This document shows, piece by piece, positions 42,495-57,567 of a stretch of 64,000 nt of DNA. This DNA comes from Nocardioides szechwanensis. GTDB lineage: Bacteria; Actinomycetota; Actinomycetes; Propionibacteriales; Nocardioidaceae. The number at the start of each line of letters is the position of its first letter. Position 1 is the first letter of the stretch. Location: assembly GCF_900103935.1 (NCBI RefSeq), contig NZ_FNIC01000006.1:1-64000 (forward strand), given 5' to 3'. The notes beneath the pieces were generated by a model. The model had not been told where the DNA came from. It saw only the letters and a list, made by a program, of their open reading frames with translations, and made no database searches. Made by a program: the position numbers and the translations under genes.

Positions 42495-43524
42495 CTGGTC
42501 ACTCCCTTGACTCCCTTGATGATGCGTCGCGGCCAGAGCGGCCCCTCGTAGATGAACGCCGTGTAGCCCTGCAGCAGGTCGGCCCCCGCGTCGAGCCGGG
42601 CCCGCGCGTCGTCGACCGTGGTGATCCCGCCGACCCCGATCAGGGTGAGGTCGGTCCCGACGCGCTGGCGCAGCATCCGCGTGACGTCGAGCGCGCGCGC
42701 CGTCAGCGGCCGCCCGGACAGTCCCCCGGCGCCGGTCCGCCCGACCTCGGCGGCGTCGGTGCGCAGTCCGTCGCGCGAGATCGTCGTGTTGGTGGCGATG
42801 ATCCCGTCGAGGCCGATCGCCAGCGCCAGGTCGGCCACGGCGAGCACGTCGTCGTCGGCCAGGTCCGGGGCGATCTTGACCAGCAGCGGCACGCGTCGCC
42901 GGGGACAGGCCTCGTCGGCGGTACGGCGTACTCGCTGGAGCAGGGGCTCGAGCTTCTCCACCGACTGGAGGTTGCGCAGGCCGGGTGTGTTGGGGCTGCT
43001 GACGTTGACCACGAGGTAGTCGGCGTGAGGCGTCAACAGCCGGGCGCTCTTCTCGTAGTCGGCCTCCACCGCCGCCTGGTCGTCGTCCGGCACCACCTTG
43101 GTCTTGCCGATGTTGACCCCCAGGACGGTGTCGCCACGGCGGGCGCGCCGCTCCAGGCGAGCGGCGACGACCTCGGCGCCGTCGTTGTTGAAACCCATCC
43201 GGTTGACGACCGCACGGTCCCTCGGCAGCCGGAACAGCCGCGGCCGCGGGTTGCCCGGTTGGGCCTCGCCGGTGACCGTGCCGATCTCGACGTGGCCGAA
43301 GCCGAGCGCCGCCAGCGCGTCGATGCCGACGGCGTTCTTGTCGAACCCCGCGGCCAGGCCGAGGACGTTGGGGAAGGTCAGCCCGAGCGCCTCCACGGGA
43401 TCGCCCGGGCGCCCCAGCGCGCGCAGCGCCGGAGCCGCCACCCGGATCCCGCGAAAGCCCAGGTGGTGGGCGGTCTCGGGGTCGATCCTCGTGAGGCCGT
43501 GGTCGAACAGCAGGCTATACAACG

Positions 43525-43528
<4 letters not shown>
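42491..43528 (-). CDS. pyrD: Dihydroorotate dehydrogenase, class 2 (quinone)
   Basis: 345 aa. The N-terminal helical segment ([23 protein letters not shown]) is the membrane-associating arm of class 2. [18 protein letters not shown] binds FMN and substrate. [15 protein letters not shown] holds the catalytic Ser. [24 protein letters not shown] is the FMN phosphate site. GTG 43528 overlaps the carB stop (GTGA). Confidence 0.98.
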
Positions 43529-46857
<3,329 letters not shown>

Positions 46858-46858
46858 G

Positions 46859-47977
46859 TCACGCCTCCTTCGTCATCAGGCTGACGAACCGGTCGAAGAG
46901 GTACGCCGCGTCGTGCGGCCCGGCGGCCGCCTCCGGGTGGTACTGCACGGAGAAGCTCTTCAGCTCCCCGTCGGGGGTGCGCAGCTCGAGCCCCTCCACG
47001 ACTTCGTCGTTGAGGCAGACGTGGCTGACCGTCGCGACGCCGTACGGCGTCTCGGTGGGCGCGTCGAGAGGAGCGTCGACGGCGAACCCGTGGTTGTGGG
47101 CGGTCACCTCGACCTTGCCGGTGGTGCGGTCCATGACCGGCTGGTTGATGCCGCGGTGGCCGTACTTGAGCTTGTAGGTGCCGAAGCCGAGGGCCCGGCC
47201 GAACAGCTGGTTGCCGAAGCAGATCCCGAAGTAGGGCAGGTCCTGGGCGAGCGCGCCCTGGAGCAGCTCGACCTGGTCGGTGGTCGCGGCGGGGTCGCCG
47301 GGCCCGTTGGAGAAGAACAGCCCGTCTGGCTTGACCGCGAGCACCTCCTCGAGGGTCGAGGTCGCCGGCAGCACGTGCACCTCGATGCCACGCTCGGCCA
47401 TCCGGTAGGGCGTCATCGTCTTGATCCCGAGGTCGAGCGCGGCGACGGTGAAGCGCTTCTCACCGTGCGCCGGCACGACGTAGGACTCCTTCGTCGACAC
47501 CTCGCCGGCCAGCTCGGTGCCGCTCATCTGGTCGGCGCTCTTGACCCGCGTGAGCAGGGCCGCGGGGTCGGTCTCGGTCGAGGAGATGCCGACGCGCATC
47601 GCGCCGCGCTCGCGCAGGTGGCGGGTCAGCGCGCGGGTGTCGATGCCGGAGATGCCGACGACGCCCTGGTTTCGCAGCTCGTCGTCGAGCGAGCGCCGGG
47701 AGCGCCAGTTGCTGGTGATCCGCGACGGGTCGCGCACGACGTACCCGGCCACCCAGATCCGCGACGACTCCTGGTCCTCGTCGTTGACGCCGGTGTTGCC
47801 GATGTGCGGAGCCGTCATCACGACGACCTGGCGGTGGTAGGACGGGTCGGTCAGCGTCTCCTGGTAGCCGGTCATGCCGGTGTTGAAGACCGCCTCACCG
47901 AACGTCTCCCCCACGGCGCCGTAGGCCTCACCGTGGAACGTCCGCCCGTCCTCGAGGACCAGCAGCGCGGCGCTCAC
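46859..47977 (-). CDS. carA: Carbamoyl-phosphate synthase small (glutaminase) chain
   Basis: 372 aa. The N-terminal CPSase domain ([22 protein letters not shown]) is followed by a class I amidotransferase with Cys in [11 protein letters not shown] and His-Glu in [11 protein letters not shown]. The usual GxH after the Cys reads GN here, a change I believe common in actinobacterial CarA. GTG 47977 overlaps pyrC (GTGA). Confidence 0.97.
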   Translation of the reverse strand: MSAALLVLEDGRTFHGEAYGAVGETFGEAVFNTGMTGYQETLTDPSYHRQVVVMTAPHIGNTGVNDEDQESSRIWVAGYVVRDPSRITSNWRSRRSLDDELRNQGVVGISGIDTRALTRHLRERGAMRVGISSTETDPAALLTRVKSADQMSGTELAGEVSTKESYVVPAHGEKRFTVAALDLGIKTMTPYRMAERGIEVHVLPATSTLEEVLAVKPDGLFFSNGPGDPAATTDQVELLQGALAQDLPYFGICFGNQLFGRALGFGTYKLKYGHRGINQPVMDRTTGKVEVTAHNHGFAVDAPLDAPTETPYGVATVSHVCLNDEVVEGLELRTPDGELKSFSVQYHPEAAAGPHDAAYLFDRFVSLMTKEA

Positions 47978-49256
47978 TGGAGTTTCCCGTCCAGGACGGT
48001 GGCGGTGCCGCGCAGGAACGTCGCGACGACGCGGCCGGGCAGCTCCATGCCGGCGTACGGCGTGTTGCGGCTCAGCGACGCGGACTCCGACGGCTCGACG
48101 GTGCGGCGCACGCTGGGGTCGTAGAGGACGACGTTGGCGGGCGCGCCCTGCTCGATCGGCCGGCCGTGGTCGCTGACCCGGCCGATCCGGGCCGGGGCGT
48201 AGGACATCCGGTCGGCGACGCCGGCCCAGTCGAGCAGGCCGGGGTCGACCATCGTCTCCTGCACGATCGACAGCGCGGTCTCGAGGCCGAGCATGCCGAA
48301 CGCGGCGGCCGCCCACTCGCAGTCCTTGTCCTCGTGCGGGTGCGGGGCGTGGTCGGTGGCGACGATGTCGATGGTCCCGTCGGCCAGGCCGGCGCGCAGG
48401 GCCTCGCCGTCGGCCGCCGTACGCAGCGGCGGGTTGACCTTGTAGATCGGGTTGTAGCTGGCGGCCAGCTCGTCGGTCAGCAGCAGGTGGTGGGGGCAGG
48501 CCTCGGCGGTGACGTTCCAGCCCTTCGACTTGGCCCAGCGGACGATCTCGACCGACCCGGCGGTGGAGACGTGGCAGACGTGGAGGCGGGAGCCGACGTG
48601 GGCCGCGAGCAGGCAGTCGCGGGCGATGATCGCCTCCTCGGCGACGGCCGGCCAGCCGGCCAGCCCGAGCCGCCCGGAGAGGTCGCCCTCGTTCATCTGG
48701 GCACCCTCGGTCAGCCGGGGCTCCTGCGCGTGCTGGGCGATGACGCCGTCGAACGCCTTGACGTACTCCAGCGCCCGGCGCATCAGCACCGCGTCGCTCA
48801 CGCACTTGCCGTCGTCGGAGAAGACCCGGACCCGGGCGGCCGAGTCGGCCATCGCGCCGAGCTCGGCCAGCTGCGTGCCGGCCAGGCCGACGGTGACCGC
48901 ACCCACCGGGTAGACGTCGCAGTAGCCGGCCTCGCGTCCCAGCCGCCAGACCTGCTCGACGACCCCGGCGGTGTCGGCCACCGGCTCGGTGTTGGCCATC
49001 GCGTGGACGGCGGTGAAGCCGCCCAGCGCCGCGGCCTGGGTGCCGGACTCGACGGTCTCGGCGTCCTCACGGCCCGGCTCGCGCAGGTGCGTGTGCAGGT
49101 CGACCAGGCCGGGCAGGGCGATCAGCCCGGTGGCGTCGATAACCTCCGCGCCGTCGGCCGAGACTCCCGCCCCGATGGAGGCGACCACGCCGTCCTCGAG
49201 CAGCAGGTCGGTGGGGGCGCCGCCGAGGATGGCGACGTTCTTGATCAGGTACGCGG

Positions 49257-49260
<4 letters not shown>
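47974..49260 (-). CDS. pyrC: Dihydroorotase
   Basis: Cyclises carbamoyl aspartate. It is a 428-aa class I amidohydrolase with [21 protein letters not shown] metal His residues, [12 protein letters not shown] and [18 protein letters not shown] 49260 overlaps pyrB by four bases. Confidence 0.97.
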
Positions 49261-50883
<1,623 letters not shown>

Positions 50884-50997
50884 CCCGCCCGGGCGACCCC
50901 GCGGCGTACCGGCTCTCCGGCTTCTCGGCCCTCGGACACCCTCTCGGGGACGGGGCTACCGTGGACAGCCCCCGCCCAGCTCCTCCAGGAGGCCCGC

Positions 50998-51405
50998 ATG
51001 CCCGAGCTGCCCTTCCCCGACGACGTCCGTGCCCTGCTCACCAAGCCCAACCCGGCCGTGGTGGCCACGCTCCGCTCCGACGGCCAGCCGGTCTCGGTCG
51101 CCACGTGGTACCTCCTCGAGGACGACGACCGCGTCCTGCTCAACATGGACGTGACCCGGGTCCGCCTCAAGCACCTGCGCCGCGACCCCCGCGTCACGCT
51201 GACCGCCCTCGACGAGGCCGAGTGGTACACCCACGTCTCGCTCATCGGTCGCATCGTCGAGATCCGCGACGACGAGGGCCTGGTCGACATCGACCGCCTC
51301 AGCACCCACTACGGCGGCGGCCCCTACCCCAAGCGCGACAGCCCCCGCGTCAGCGCCTGGATGCAGGTCGACCGCTGGCACGGCTGGGGTGCTGCGAAGG
51401 ACTGA
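50998..51405 (+). CDS. PPOX-class F420-dependent oxidoreductase-family protein
   Basis: 135 aa split-barrel flavin/deazaflavin-binding protein. Residues NPAVVATLRSDGQPVSVATWYLLEDDDRVLLNMD and RVRLKHLRRDPRVTLTAL are typical. The WYTHVSLIGRIVEIRDDEGL part completes the barrel. An AGGAGG site precedes ATG 50998, and TACCGT about 35 bases upstream could be its -10. It diverges from pyrR. The substrate is unknown. Confidence 0.88.
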   Translation: MPELPFPDDVRALLTKPNPAVVATLRSDGQPVSVATWYLLEDDDRVLLNMDVTRVRLKHLRRDPRVTLTALDEAEWYTHVSLIGRIVEIRDDEGLVDIDRLSTHYGGGPYPKRDSPRVSAWMQVDRWHGWGAAKD

Positions 51406-51455
51406 GGCGGCGCAGTTTCGCCGGTCAGGCTGGGGCGCATGGGAAACCCGCGCCC

Positions 51456-51923
51456 TCAACCGTCCAGCCGTACGCCGCCCCGATGCCGGACCGCGGTGTG
51501 GATCCGCTCGGCGAGCACGGGCTCCATCTCCGGCAGGTCGCCGACCGGGCACCAGCGCACCTCCGACGACTCGTCGTCCGCGACGTGGGCCGTCCCGGAG
51601 ACGTAACGGCAGCGGAAGGTGTGGTCGAGGTACTGCGCCCGGTCGCCGTTGACGTGAGTGCGCTCCGAGGTGACGTTGACCCAGACCAGTGCCTCGACCT
51701 CGCACGAGACCCCGGTCTCCTCCTCGGTCTCCCGCGCGGCGGCCACTGCAGGATGCTCGCCCGGGTCCACGATGCCGGTGACCGGCGCCCACCGCCCGTT
51801 GTCGGAGCGTCGCACCAGCAGTACCTCGTCGCCGCGCAGCACCACCGCGGTCACCCCGGGCAGCCAGAGCAGGTCGTGACCGATGTGCTCACGCAGACGG
51901 ACCACGAAGTCAGGGATCGGCAT
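51456..51923 (-). CDS. NUDIX hydrolase
   Basis: 155 aa. The Nudix box GIVDPGEHPAVAAARETEEETGV fits GX5EX7REUXEEXGU fully, given in two halves here: GIVDPGEHP and AVAAARETEEETGV. It hydrolyses a nucleoside diphosphate-linked compound; the substrate is not predictable. ATG 51923 is six bases after TAGCGT (51935-51930), a leaderless start. Confidence 0.92.
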   Translation of the reverse strand: MPIPDFVVRLREHIGHDLLWLPGVTAVVLRGDEVLLVRRSDNGRWAPVTGIVDPGEHPAVAAARETEEETGVSCEVEALVWVNVTSERTHVNGDRAQYLDHTFRCRYVSGTAHVADDESSEVRWCPVGDLPEMEPVLAERIHTAVRHRGGVRLDG

Positions 51924-52012
51924 ACGTCCACGCTACGTCGAGGCGCTGGCCCACCCCCGCGACAGCTCGCCCCACCAGTCACAGCCCACTCAGCACGTGA
52001 CACGCTGACCCC

Positions 52013-52414
52013 ATGTGGGGGGCGGCGATCGCGGTCGGCGGTGGGCTGATCGTCGTCTGGCTCGCGTCCGTCGCGGCGCTGTACGCCGTGGCGCGACGCC
52101 AGGATGACCCGGGCTCACTGCGCGAGGCGCTGCGGCTGCTGCCGGACGTGCTCCGCCTGTTGCGCCGCCTCGCCACCGACCCGAGCCTGCCCCGAGGAGT
52201 GCGCTGGCGGATCGGGCTCACGGTCGCCTACCTGGCGATGCCCGTCGACCTGGTGCCGGACTTCCTGCCGGTGGTCGGGTACGCCGACGACGTGCTCGTC
52301 GTCGCCCTGGCGCTGCGGTCCGTGGTACGCGCCGCCGGGCCGGAGGCGCTCGAGCGCCACTGGCCGGGCACTCCCGCCGGCCTGGACGCCGCACGCCGCC
52401 TCAGCTCCCGCTGA
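52013..52414 (+). CDS. DUF1232 (YkvA-like) membrane protein
   Basis: 133 aa. An N-terminal membrane helix (about 4-26) is followed by the DUF1232 core, RWRIGLTVAYLAMPVDLVPDFLPVVGYADDVLVVALAL, which contains the family motif PxDLxPDFxPxxGYxDD. Function unknown. It is convergent with the quinone reductase gene. Confidence 0.88.
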   Translation: MWGAAIAVGGGLIVVWLASVAALYAVARRQDDPGSLREALRLLPDVLRLLRRLATDPSLPRGVRWRIGLTVAYLAMPVDLVPDFLPVVGYADDVLVVALALRSVVRAAGPEALERHWPGTPAGLDAARRLSSR

Positions 52415-52458
52415 ACCGACCTCCGCACCACCGGCGCGGCGCGCAGCACCCTCCTCGG

Positions 52459-53475
52459 TCAGGACGAAGCGACGTCGATCAGGACCTTGCCGACCAGCCC
52501 GGCCTCGACGGCGTCGTGCGCCGCGGCGGTGTCCTCGAGAGCGAAGTGGTGCAGCGGCATCCCGGCGGCCTCCCCCACCCGCAGCGCCCCGGCGGCCACC
52601 GCCGCGCTGACGTCCTCGGTCGCGGCCCGCAGGAGGTCGCGGTCCAGCGTGTAGAGCAGCAGGAACTGGTAGCGCAGGTTGCGTGAGAACGTCGGACGGA
52701 TCTCGATCGGGAACGTCTCACCGCCGTTGTTGGCGTAGATCGAGATCGTTCCGTGGTTGCGCACCACCTCGACGTCGAGGGCGTTGTTCTGGGCCGGCGC
52801 CACCTCGACCGCGATGTCCACGCCGTCCGGGGCGATCGCCAGGACCTCCCGCGCGGTGTCGCCGGTGCGGTAGTTGACGACGTGCTGGGCGCCCGCGGCC
52901 GTGGCGAGCGCTGCCTTCTCGTCGCTGCTGACCGTCGTGACGACGGTCGCTCCCGACCAGCGCGCCAGCTGGATCGCGGCGTTGCCGACGGCTCCCGCGC
53001 CGCCGGCCACGAGCACGACCCGCCCGGCGAGGGTGCCGGGCCCGAGCCGGGTGGGCCCGTCCTGCGCCCCGGTCAGCGCGCGGTGTGCGGTCACGGCAGG
53101 TACGCCGAGGCTCGCGCCGAGGTCGAAGTCGGCACCGTCCGGCAGCGGGATCACCTGCTCGGCGGGCTGGACGGTGAGCTCGGCCGCCGTACCTCCGGCC
53201 CGGCCGTACTGGGCGAGCACCAGCCACACCCGGTCACCGACGGCCAACCCGCGCACGCCCTCACCAAGCGCGGCGACGATGCCGGCACCGTCCTGGCCCG
53301 GCACCACCTCGTCGTAGCCCTGGGACATGCCGGCCCGGAACTTCCAGTCGGTCGGGTTGACGCCCGACCGCACCAGCCGGACCCGCACCTCCCCCGGCCC
53401 CGGCTCGGGCGTCGGACGCTCCACCAGGCTCAGGACGGAGGACGGACCGGTCTCGGTGTAGACGACTGCACGCAT
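52459..53475 (-). CDS. Zinc-less medium-chain reductase, quinone oxidoreductase type
   Basis: 338 aa. GroES-like N-terminal domain (VRLVRSGVNPTDWKFRAG, VPGQDGAGIVAALGEGV), then a Rossmann domain with VLVAGGAGAVGNAAIQLARWSGA. The catalytic zinc Cys/His set is absent, as in NADPH:quinone reductases. It lies 35 bases after the MinD-like gene on the same strand. Confidence 0.92.
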   Translation of the reverse strand: MRAVVYTETGPSSVLSLVERPTPEPGPGEVRVRLVRSGVNPTDWKFRAGMSQGYDEVVPGQDGAGIVAALGEGVRGLAVGDRVWLVLAQYGRAGGTAAELTVQPAEQVIPLPDGADFDLGASLGVPAVTAHRALTGAQDGPTRLGPGTLAGRVVLVAGGAGAVGNAAIQLARWSGATVVTTVSSDEKAALATAAGAQHVVNYRTGDTAREVLAIAPDGVDIAVEVAPAQNNALDVEVVRNHGTISIYANNGGETFPIEIRPTFSRNLRYQFLLLYTLDRDLLRAATEDVSAAVAAGALRVGEAAGMPLHHFALEDTAAAHDAVEAGLVGKVLIDVASS

Positions 53476-53510
53476 GTCAGTGCCAAGGCGCCTCGCGCCT
53501 CAGATGTTCC

Positions 53511-54839
53511 TCAGAGCGCCGCCGCCATGCCCGCGCACGCCTCGAGCCACGACATCTTGGTGGCCTCGGAGAGCTGCGCGTAGGGCACGACGGAGCCGGC
53601 GACGAGCACCGGGTCGTAGGGCACGCGGAAGACGGCGCGGGTGCGCTGCTCGTAGACCTGGACCAGGTCGTGCGCGAGCTTGCTGTCGACCTGGGCGGAC
53701 GGGTCGGACAGGACCGTGATCGCCTTGTACTTGAGGTTCTGCATGCCCGCGTCCTGCAACGCGTCCAGCATCCACAGGCCGCTGTAGCCGGTGTCCTCGC
53801 GCACGGTGCTCGTGATCACGAGCAGGTCGGCGGCGTCGGCCGCGGCCAGCCAGTTCTCGGCGCGCATGTTGTTGCCGGTGTCGACCAGGATCACCCGGTA
53901 GAACCGCTCCAGGAGTCGGTGGACCGCGTTGAAGTCGTCGGCGCGGATGGTGCCGGTGACGTCGGGCCGCTCGTCGGAGGCGAGCACGTCGAAGTGGGCG
54001 TCCCCCTGCGAGCGCACGAACGCGCCCAGGTCACCGATCCGCGACTGGTAGACGTCGCTGAACCGCTCGAGGTCCTCGAGCAGCTCACGGGTGGTGTTGC
54101 GGTGGGCGCTGCGCGTCCCGCGGATGCCGAGCGTGCCGCGGGTCTCGTTGTTGTCCCACGCGACCACGCCGCCACCGCGGACGGTGCCGAACGTGTAGCC
54201 GGCGGCGAGTACGCCGGTCGTCTTGGCCGCGCCGCCCTTGGGGTTGATGAAGGCGATGGTGCGCGGGCCGTCGAAGTCCTTCTGGATAGCCCGGCGGTGG
54301 TCCTCGTAGCGCAGCTCGGCGGCGCCCATCTTGGGCTGGATCAGGCCGCCGCTCCACCGGCGGACGCGGCCGCGCCAGCCCCAGCTCGCGGGGCCGTGCT
54401 CCTTCTCGTTGTCGCGACGGTCGAGGAAGTCGGTCGCCGTCATGAAGCGGCGTACGTCGGGCTCGCCGTCGGCCGGCGGCTCCTGCGCGGCCGGGGGCGC
54501 GGCCGGCACCGGGGTGACCGAGTGCGGCGGGGGCGGCGGGGCCACCGGCGGGGCGGCCGGCGGCGCGGCGGCCGGGTGCGGAGCGAAGGGGGGCGCGGCC
54601 GGCGGCGGGGCCTGCGGCGGCGGGGCGGCGGGAGGCGGGCCGACGGGGCGCGCGGCCGCCTGGTAGCCGGGCAGTGGGTCGGACAGGGGGTCGGACAACG
54701 GGTCGCCGCCGTAGGCCGCCGGGGCGGGTGGCGCCGGCGGGGCGTAGGCCGCGAGCTCCTCGGGCGTGTAGAGCCGGTCGCTGGTGTCGGAGACGTCGTC
54801 GCTCTCGGGGAACGGTGGGTGGTGCGGTGACTGGGTCAT
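53511..54839 (-). CDS. Proline-rich MinD/ParA-like ATPase (EspI-like architecture)
   Basis: 442 aa. Residues about 1-130 are disordered and very Pro/Ala-rich, with repeated DPLSD/DPLPG and APPP blocks. A basic linker follows. The ATPase begins near 190, with a deviant Walker A, FINPKGGAAKTT (residues 197-208). ILVDTGNNMRAENWLAAADAADLLVITS holds the Walker B-like region. The layout recalls mycobacterial EspI (type VII secretion), but no esx gene is near. A strong SD (AAGGAG) precedes ATG 54839. A role in positioning or membrane-linked regulation is inference. Confidence 0.85.
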   Translation of the reverse strand: MTQSPHHPPFPESDDVSDTSDRLYTPEELAAYAPPAPPAPAAYGGDPLSDPLSDPLPGYQAAARPVGPPPAAPPPQAPPPAAPPFAPHPAAAPPAAPPVAPPPPPHSVTPVPAAPPAAQEPPADGEPDVRRFMTATDFLDRRDNEKEHGPASWGWRGRVRRWSGGLIQPKMGAAELRYEDHRRAIQKDFDGPRTIAFINPKGGAAKTTGVLAAGYTFGTVRGGGVVAWDNNETRGTLGIRGTRSAHRNTTRELLEDLERFSDVYQSRIGDLGAFVRSQGDAHFDVLASDERPDVTGTIRADDFNAVHRLLERFYRVILVDTGNNMRAENWLAAADAADLLVITSTVREDTGYSGLWMLDALQDAGMQNLKYKAITVLSDPSAQVDSKLAHDLVQVYEQRTRAVFRVPYDPVLVAGSVVPYAQLSEATKMSWLEACAGMAAAL

Positions 54840-54951
54840 GTGACTCCTTCGCTCCGGGACGGGTGGACACGCAGACGCGAGGCCGCGTGGGCCGTCGGGC
54901 GAAGTCTGTCCACCTGGGGGCGGATCAAACCCCGCCCCATCCGAGGAGCCG

Positions 54952-56325
54952 TCAGCTGTCCAGACCGTCGAGCGCCACCTCGATGGCGCGGTGGAAGGTC
55001 GGGTAGGCGAAGTGCATGGTGCGGAGCGTGGCCACCGGGACCTGGGCATGCACGGCCGCAGCGAGCAGCCCCAGCACCTCGCCGCCGGAGGGCGCGACCG
55101 CGGACGCACCGACCAGCACCATCCGCTCGGCGTCGGCGACCAGCTTGATGATCCCCTCGTTGCCGGCCTGGTGGATCCAACCGCGGCTGGACTCGGGGAT
55201 CTCCGCGACGCTGGTGATCACCGCCAGTCCGGCCTCGCGGGCCTGGCGCTCCGACATCCCGACCGAGCCGACCTCCGGGTCGGTGAAGGTCACCCGGCTG
55301 ACCGCGCGGTAGTCCGCCCACGGGCCGTCGGCACCGAGGATGTCGCGGACCGCCACCGCGGCCTGGTACATCGAGATGTGCGTGAACTGCCCCTTGCCCG
55401 TGATGTCACCGACCGCCCACAGCCGCTCGCCCGCGCGCAGCCGCTCGTCGGTGTCGATGACCTTGAGGTCGTCGGCCAGACCCACCGTCTCCAGCCCGAT
55501 ACCGCTGAGCTGGGTGCGGCGACCGGCCGCGACCAGCAGCTGGTCGGCGGTCACGACCTCGTCGCCCAGGTCCACGTGGAAGGCGCCGTCGTGGGTGACC
55601 CGCTTGATGCTCACGCCCGCCCTGACGTCGACCCCCTCGGCCGTGAGCACGCCGTGGATCACCTCGGCGCTCTCGGGCTCCTCGGGGCCGAGGATCCGGT
55701 CGGCGACCTCGAGCAGAGTCACCTTGACCCCGAACCGCGTGAACGCCTGGGTGAGCTCGCACCCGATCGGGCCTCCGCCGATGACGACCAGCGAGGCGGG
55801 CAGCTCCGAGACCCGCACCACCTCCCGGTTGGTCCAGTACGGCGTGTCCGCGAGGCCCTCGATCGGCAGCGTGGCGGGCATCGTGCCGGCGTTGAGCACG
55901 ACGCCACGGCTGGCGACCAGCTCGTGGCGGCTGCCGTCGGTGCCGTCGACGATCACCCGGCCCGGGCCGTCGAGACGGCCCACGCCGCGCAGGATCTCCA
56001 CGCCGGCCGCGGTCAGGCGCTCGACGTGCGACGAGTCGTCCCAGTGGTTGGTGGCCTGCCGGTCGATGCGCTCCGCGACCAGGCTCCAGTCGGGGCGTAC
56101 GTCGACCTGGCCGGCGAGCGTCTGCGCGCGACGGGCCTCGGCGAGCGCGTTGGCGGCCCGGATCATGATCTTGGACGGGATGCACCCGTAGAACGGGCAC
56201 TCGCCCCCGACCAGACCCTTGTCGACCCCGACGACCGTGAGGCCGGCCTCGGCGAGCTTCTGCGCGGCGTACTCGCCGCCTGGTCCCAAACCGATCACGA
56301 CGACGTCGACGTCCCTGGCACTCAT
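54952..56325 (-). CDS. Pyridine nucleotide-disulfide oxidoreductase (class I flavoprotein)
   Basis: 457 aa. FAD site VVVIGLGPGGEYAAQKL, redox disulfide GGECPFYGCIPSK (Cys43 and Cys48), NADH site LVVIGGGPIGCELTQAF, and a second FAD motif LWAVGDITGKGQFTHISMYQ. At the C terminus the usual H-x-H-P-T-x-S-E dyad segment reads HFAYPTFHRA, so the catalytic His-Glu pair seems absent. It may reduce a non-glutathione substrate such as a mercuric, mycothiol or lipoamide-like compound, or work as a quinone reductase; not decidable. Confidence 0.88.
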   Translation of the reverse strand: MSARDVDVVVIGLGPGGEYAAQKLAEAGLTVVGVDKGLVGGECPFYGCIPSKIMIRAANALAEARRAQTLAGQVDVRPDWSLVAERIDRQATNHWDDSSHVERLTAAGVEILRGVGRLDGPGRVIVDGTDGSRHELVASRGVVLNAGTMPATLPIEGLADTPYWTNREVVRVSELPASLVVIGGGPIGCELTQAFTRFGVKVTLLEVADRILGPEEPESAEVIHGVLTAEGVDVRAGVSIKRVTHDGAFHVDLGDEVVTADQLLVAAGRRTQLSGIGLETVGLADDLKVIDTDERLRAGERLWAVGDITGKGQFTHISMYQAAVAVRDILGADGPWADYRAVSRVTFTDPEVGSVGMSERQAREAGLAVITSVAEIPESSRGWIHQAGNEGIIKLVADAERMVLVGASAVAPSGGEVLGLLAAAVHAQVPVATLRTMHFAYPTFHRAIEVALDGLDS

Positions 56326-56353
56326 GGGCACCAGCCTCGCACGCGGGTCAACG

Positions 56354-57148
56354 TCAGCTGGGTGAGTCCTGCTTGGCGCGGGCGAACGCGAACAGGCCGT
56401 AGGCGGCGATGCCGACGGCGACCAGGGTGAGCAGTACCGGCCCGAAGGGCTGGTCCAGGATCTTGCGCAGCGCCTGGTCGAGGCCACCGGACTTCTTGGC
56501 CTCGTGGGTGGCCGCGGCGTAGACGAACAGGCCGCCGATGACGGCGATCGCGACGCCCTTGGCGGCGTAGCCGGCCTTGCCGAACCACTTGAACGCCGTG
56601 CCGGTGCTGCCGGACTGGTCCTTGCCGTCGATCTTCTTCAGGAACCGTTCCGACCAGGCGACGTAGACCAGCCAGCTGCCGTAGCCGATGACCGCCAGGC
56701 CCGCGGCGCCCACGAGCGGCTGGCCTCCCGGCCACTCCATGACGGTGGCCGTCATCGAGTCGGAGCTGCTGCCCTTGGAGGAGCCGGCCCCGACCGCGAC
56801 CTTGACCGCGCTCACGCCGACCGCGACGTAGAGGAGCGCCTTGCCGATGCCGAGCGCGGCCCCCACCGCCCGGTCGGAGTCGTCGTCGCCGCCGTGGCCC
56901 AGCAGCGCATCGAGCACCCGCCAGAGCGCGAGCAGGAACATCCCGACGGCCACCGCCCACACCAGGAAGGCGCCCTGGGGCTGCTCCGCGAGCTGCTGGA
57001 TGGCGCCGGTGCTCGACGCCGAGCCCTCGCGGTCACCGAACGCGAGCTGCAGCGCCAGCCACGCAACCACGAGGTGGACGAGCCCGTAGGCGACCAGTCC
57101 GACGCGTCCCGCGGTATCGAGCGCGTCCTGGCCGTCGGTGCCGTTCAT
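56354..57148 (-). CDS. DUF1206 integral membrane protein
   Basis: 264 aa with about six membrane segments arranged as three pairs. The repeating pattern is GxxxYGxVxxxxA: VGLVAYGLVHLVVAWLAL, IGKALLYVAVGVSAVKVAVG and AGYAAKGVAIAVIGGLFVYAA, each with a following helix. These are the three DUF1206 repeats. Function unknown. SD AGGAG precedes ATG 57148, which is 11 bases after the nusB stop. Confidence 0.88.
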   Translation of the reverse strand: MNGTDGQDALDTAGRVGLVAYGLVHLVVAWLALQLAFGDREGSASSTGAIQQLAEQPQGAFLVWAVAVGMFLLALWRVLDALLGHGGDDDSDRAVGAALGIGKALLYVAVGVSAVKVAVGAGSSKGSSSDSMTATVMEWPGGQPLVGAAGLAVIGYGSWLVYVAWSERFLKKIDGKDQSGSTGTAFKWFGKAGYAAKGVAIAVIGGLFVYAAATHEAKKSGGLDQALRKILDQPFGPVLLTLVAVGIAAYGLFAFARAKQDSPS

Positions 57149-57159
57149 GGGGACTCCTG

Positions 57160-57567
57160 TCAGGCCGGCGTCGGCTTGTGACGCTGGATGTTGCCCAGTA
57201 CCCCGTTGACGAAGGGAGGCGACTCGTCGGTCGACAGGTCGCGGACCAGCGCCATCGCCTCGGTGACCGCGACGGTGTCCGGGACGTCGTCGGCGTAGAG
57301 CATCTCCCACACCCCGAGCCGCAGCACGTTGCGGTCGACGGCGGGCATCCGGTCGAGGGTCCAGCCCTCGGAGTACGACGACAGCAGCTCGTCGATCTCG
57401 GCCTGGTGCTCGACCACGCCGCGGACCAGCGTCACGGTGTAGTCGTTGGTCGGCCCCTCACCCTCGGCAATGGCTCGGTCCAGCGCCTCGGTCGCCGGCT
57501 CCCCGCGCATCTCGGAGGCATAGAGCACGTCGAGCGCACGCTTGCGGGCCTTGGAGCGAGCACCCAT
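57160..57567 (-). CDS. nusB: Transcription antitermination factor NusB
   Basis: 135 aa. [22 protein letters not shown] is the basic boxA-RNA-binding arm. Five helices follow, with DRNVLRLGVWEML and FVNGVLGNIQRH conserved. It acts with NusE (S10) on rRNA leaders such as the one at the left end of this window. Its ATG overlaps the efp stop by one base (TGATG). Confidence 0.97.
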   Translation of the reverse strand: MGARSKARKRALDVLYASEMRGEPATEALDRAIAEGEGPTNDYTVTLVRGVVEHQAEIDELLSSYSEGWTLDRMPAVDRNVLRLGVWEMLYADDVPDTVAVTEAMALVRDLSTDESPPFVNGVLGNIQRHKPTPA

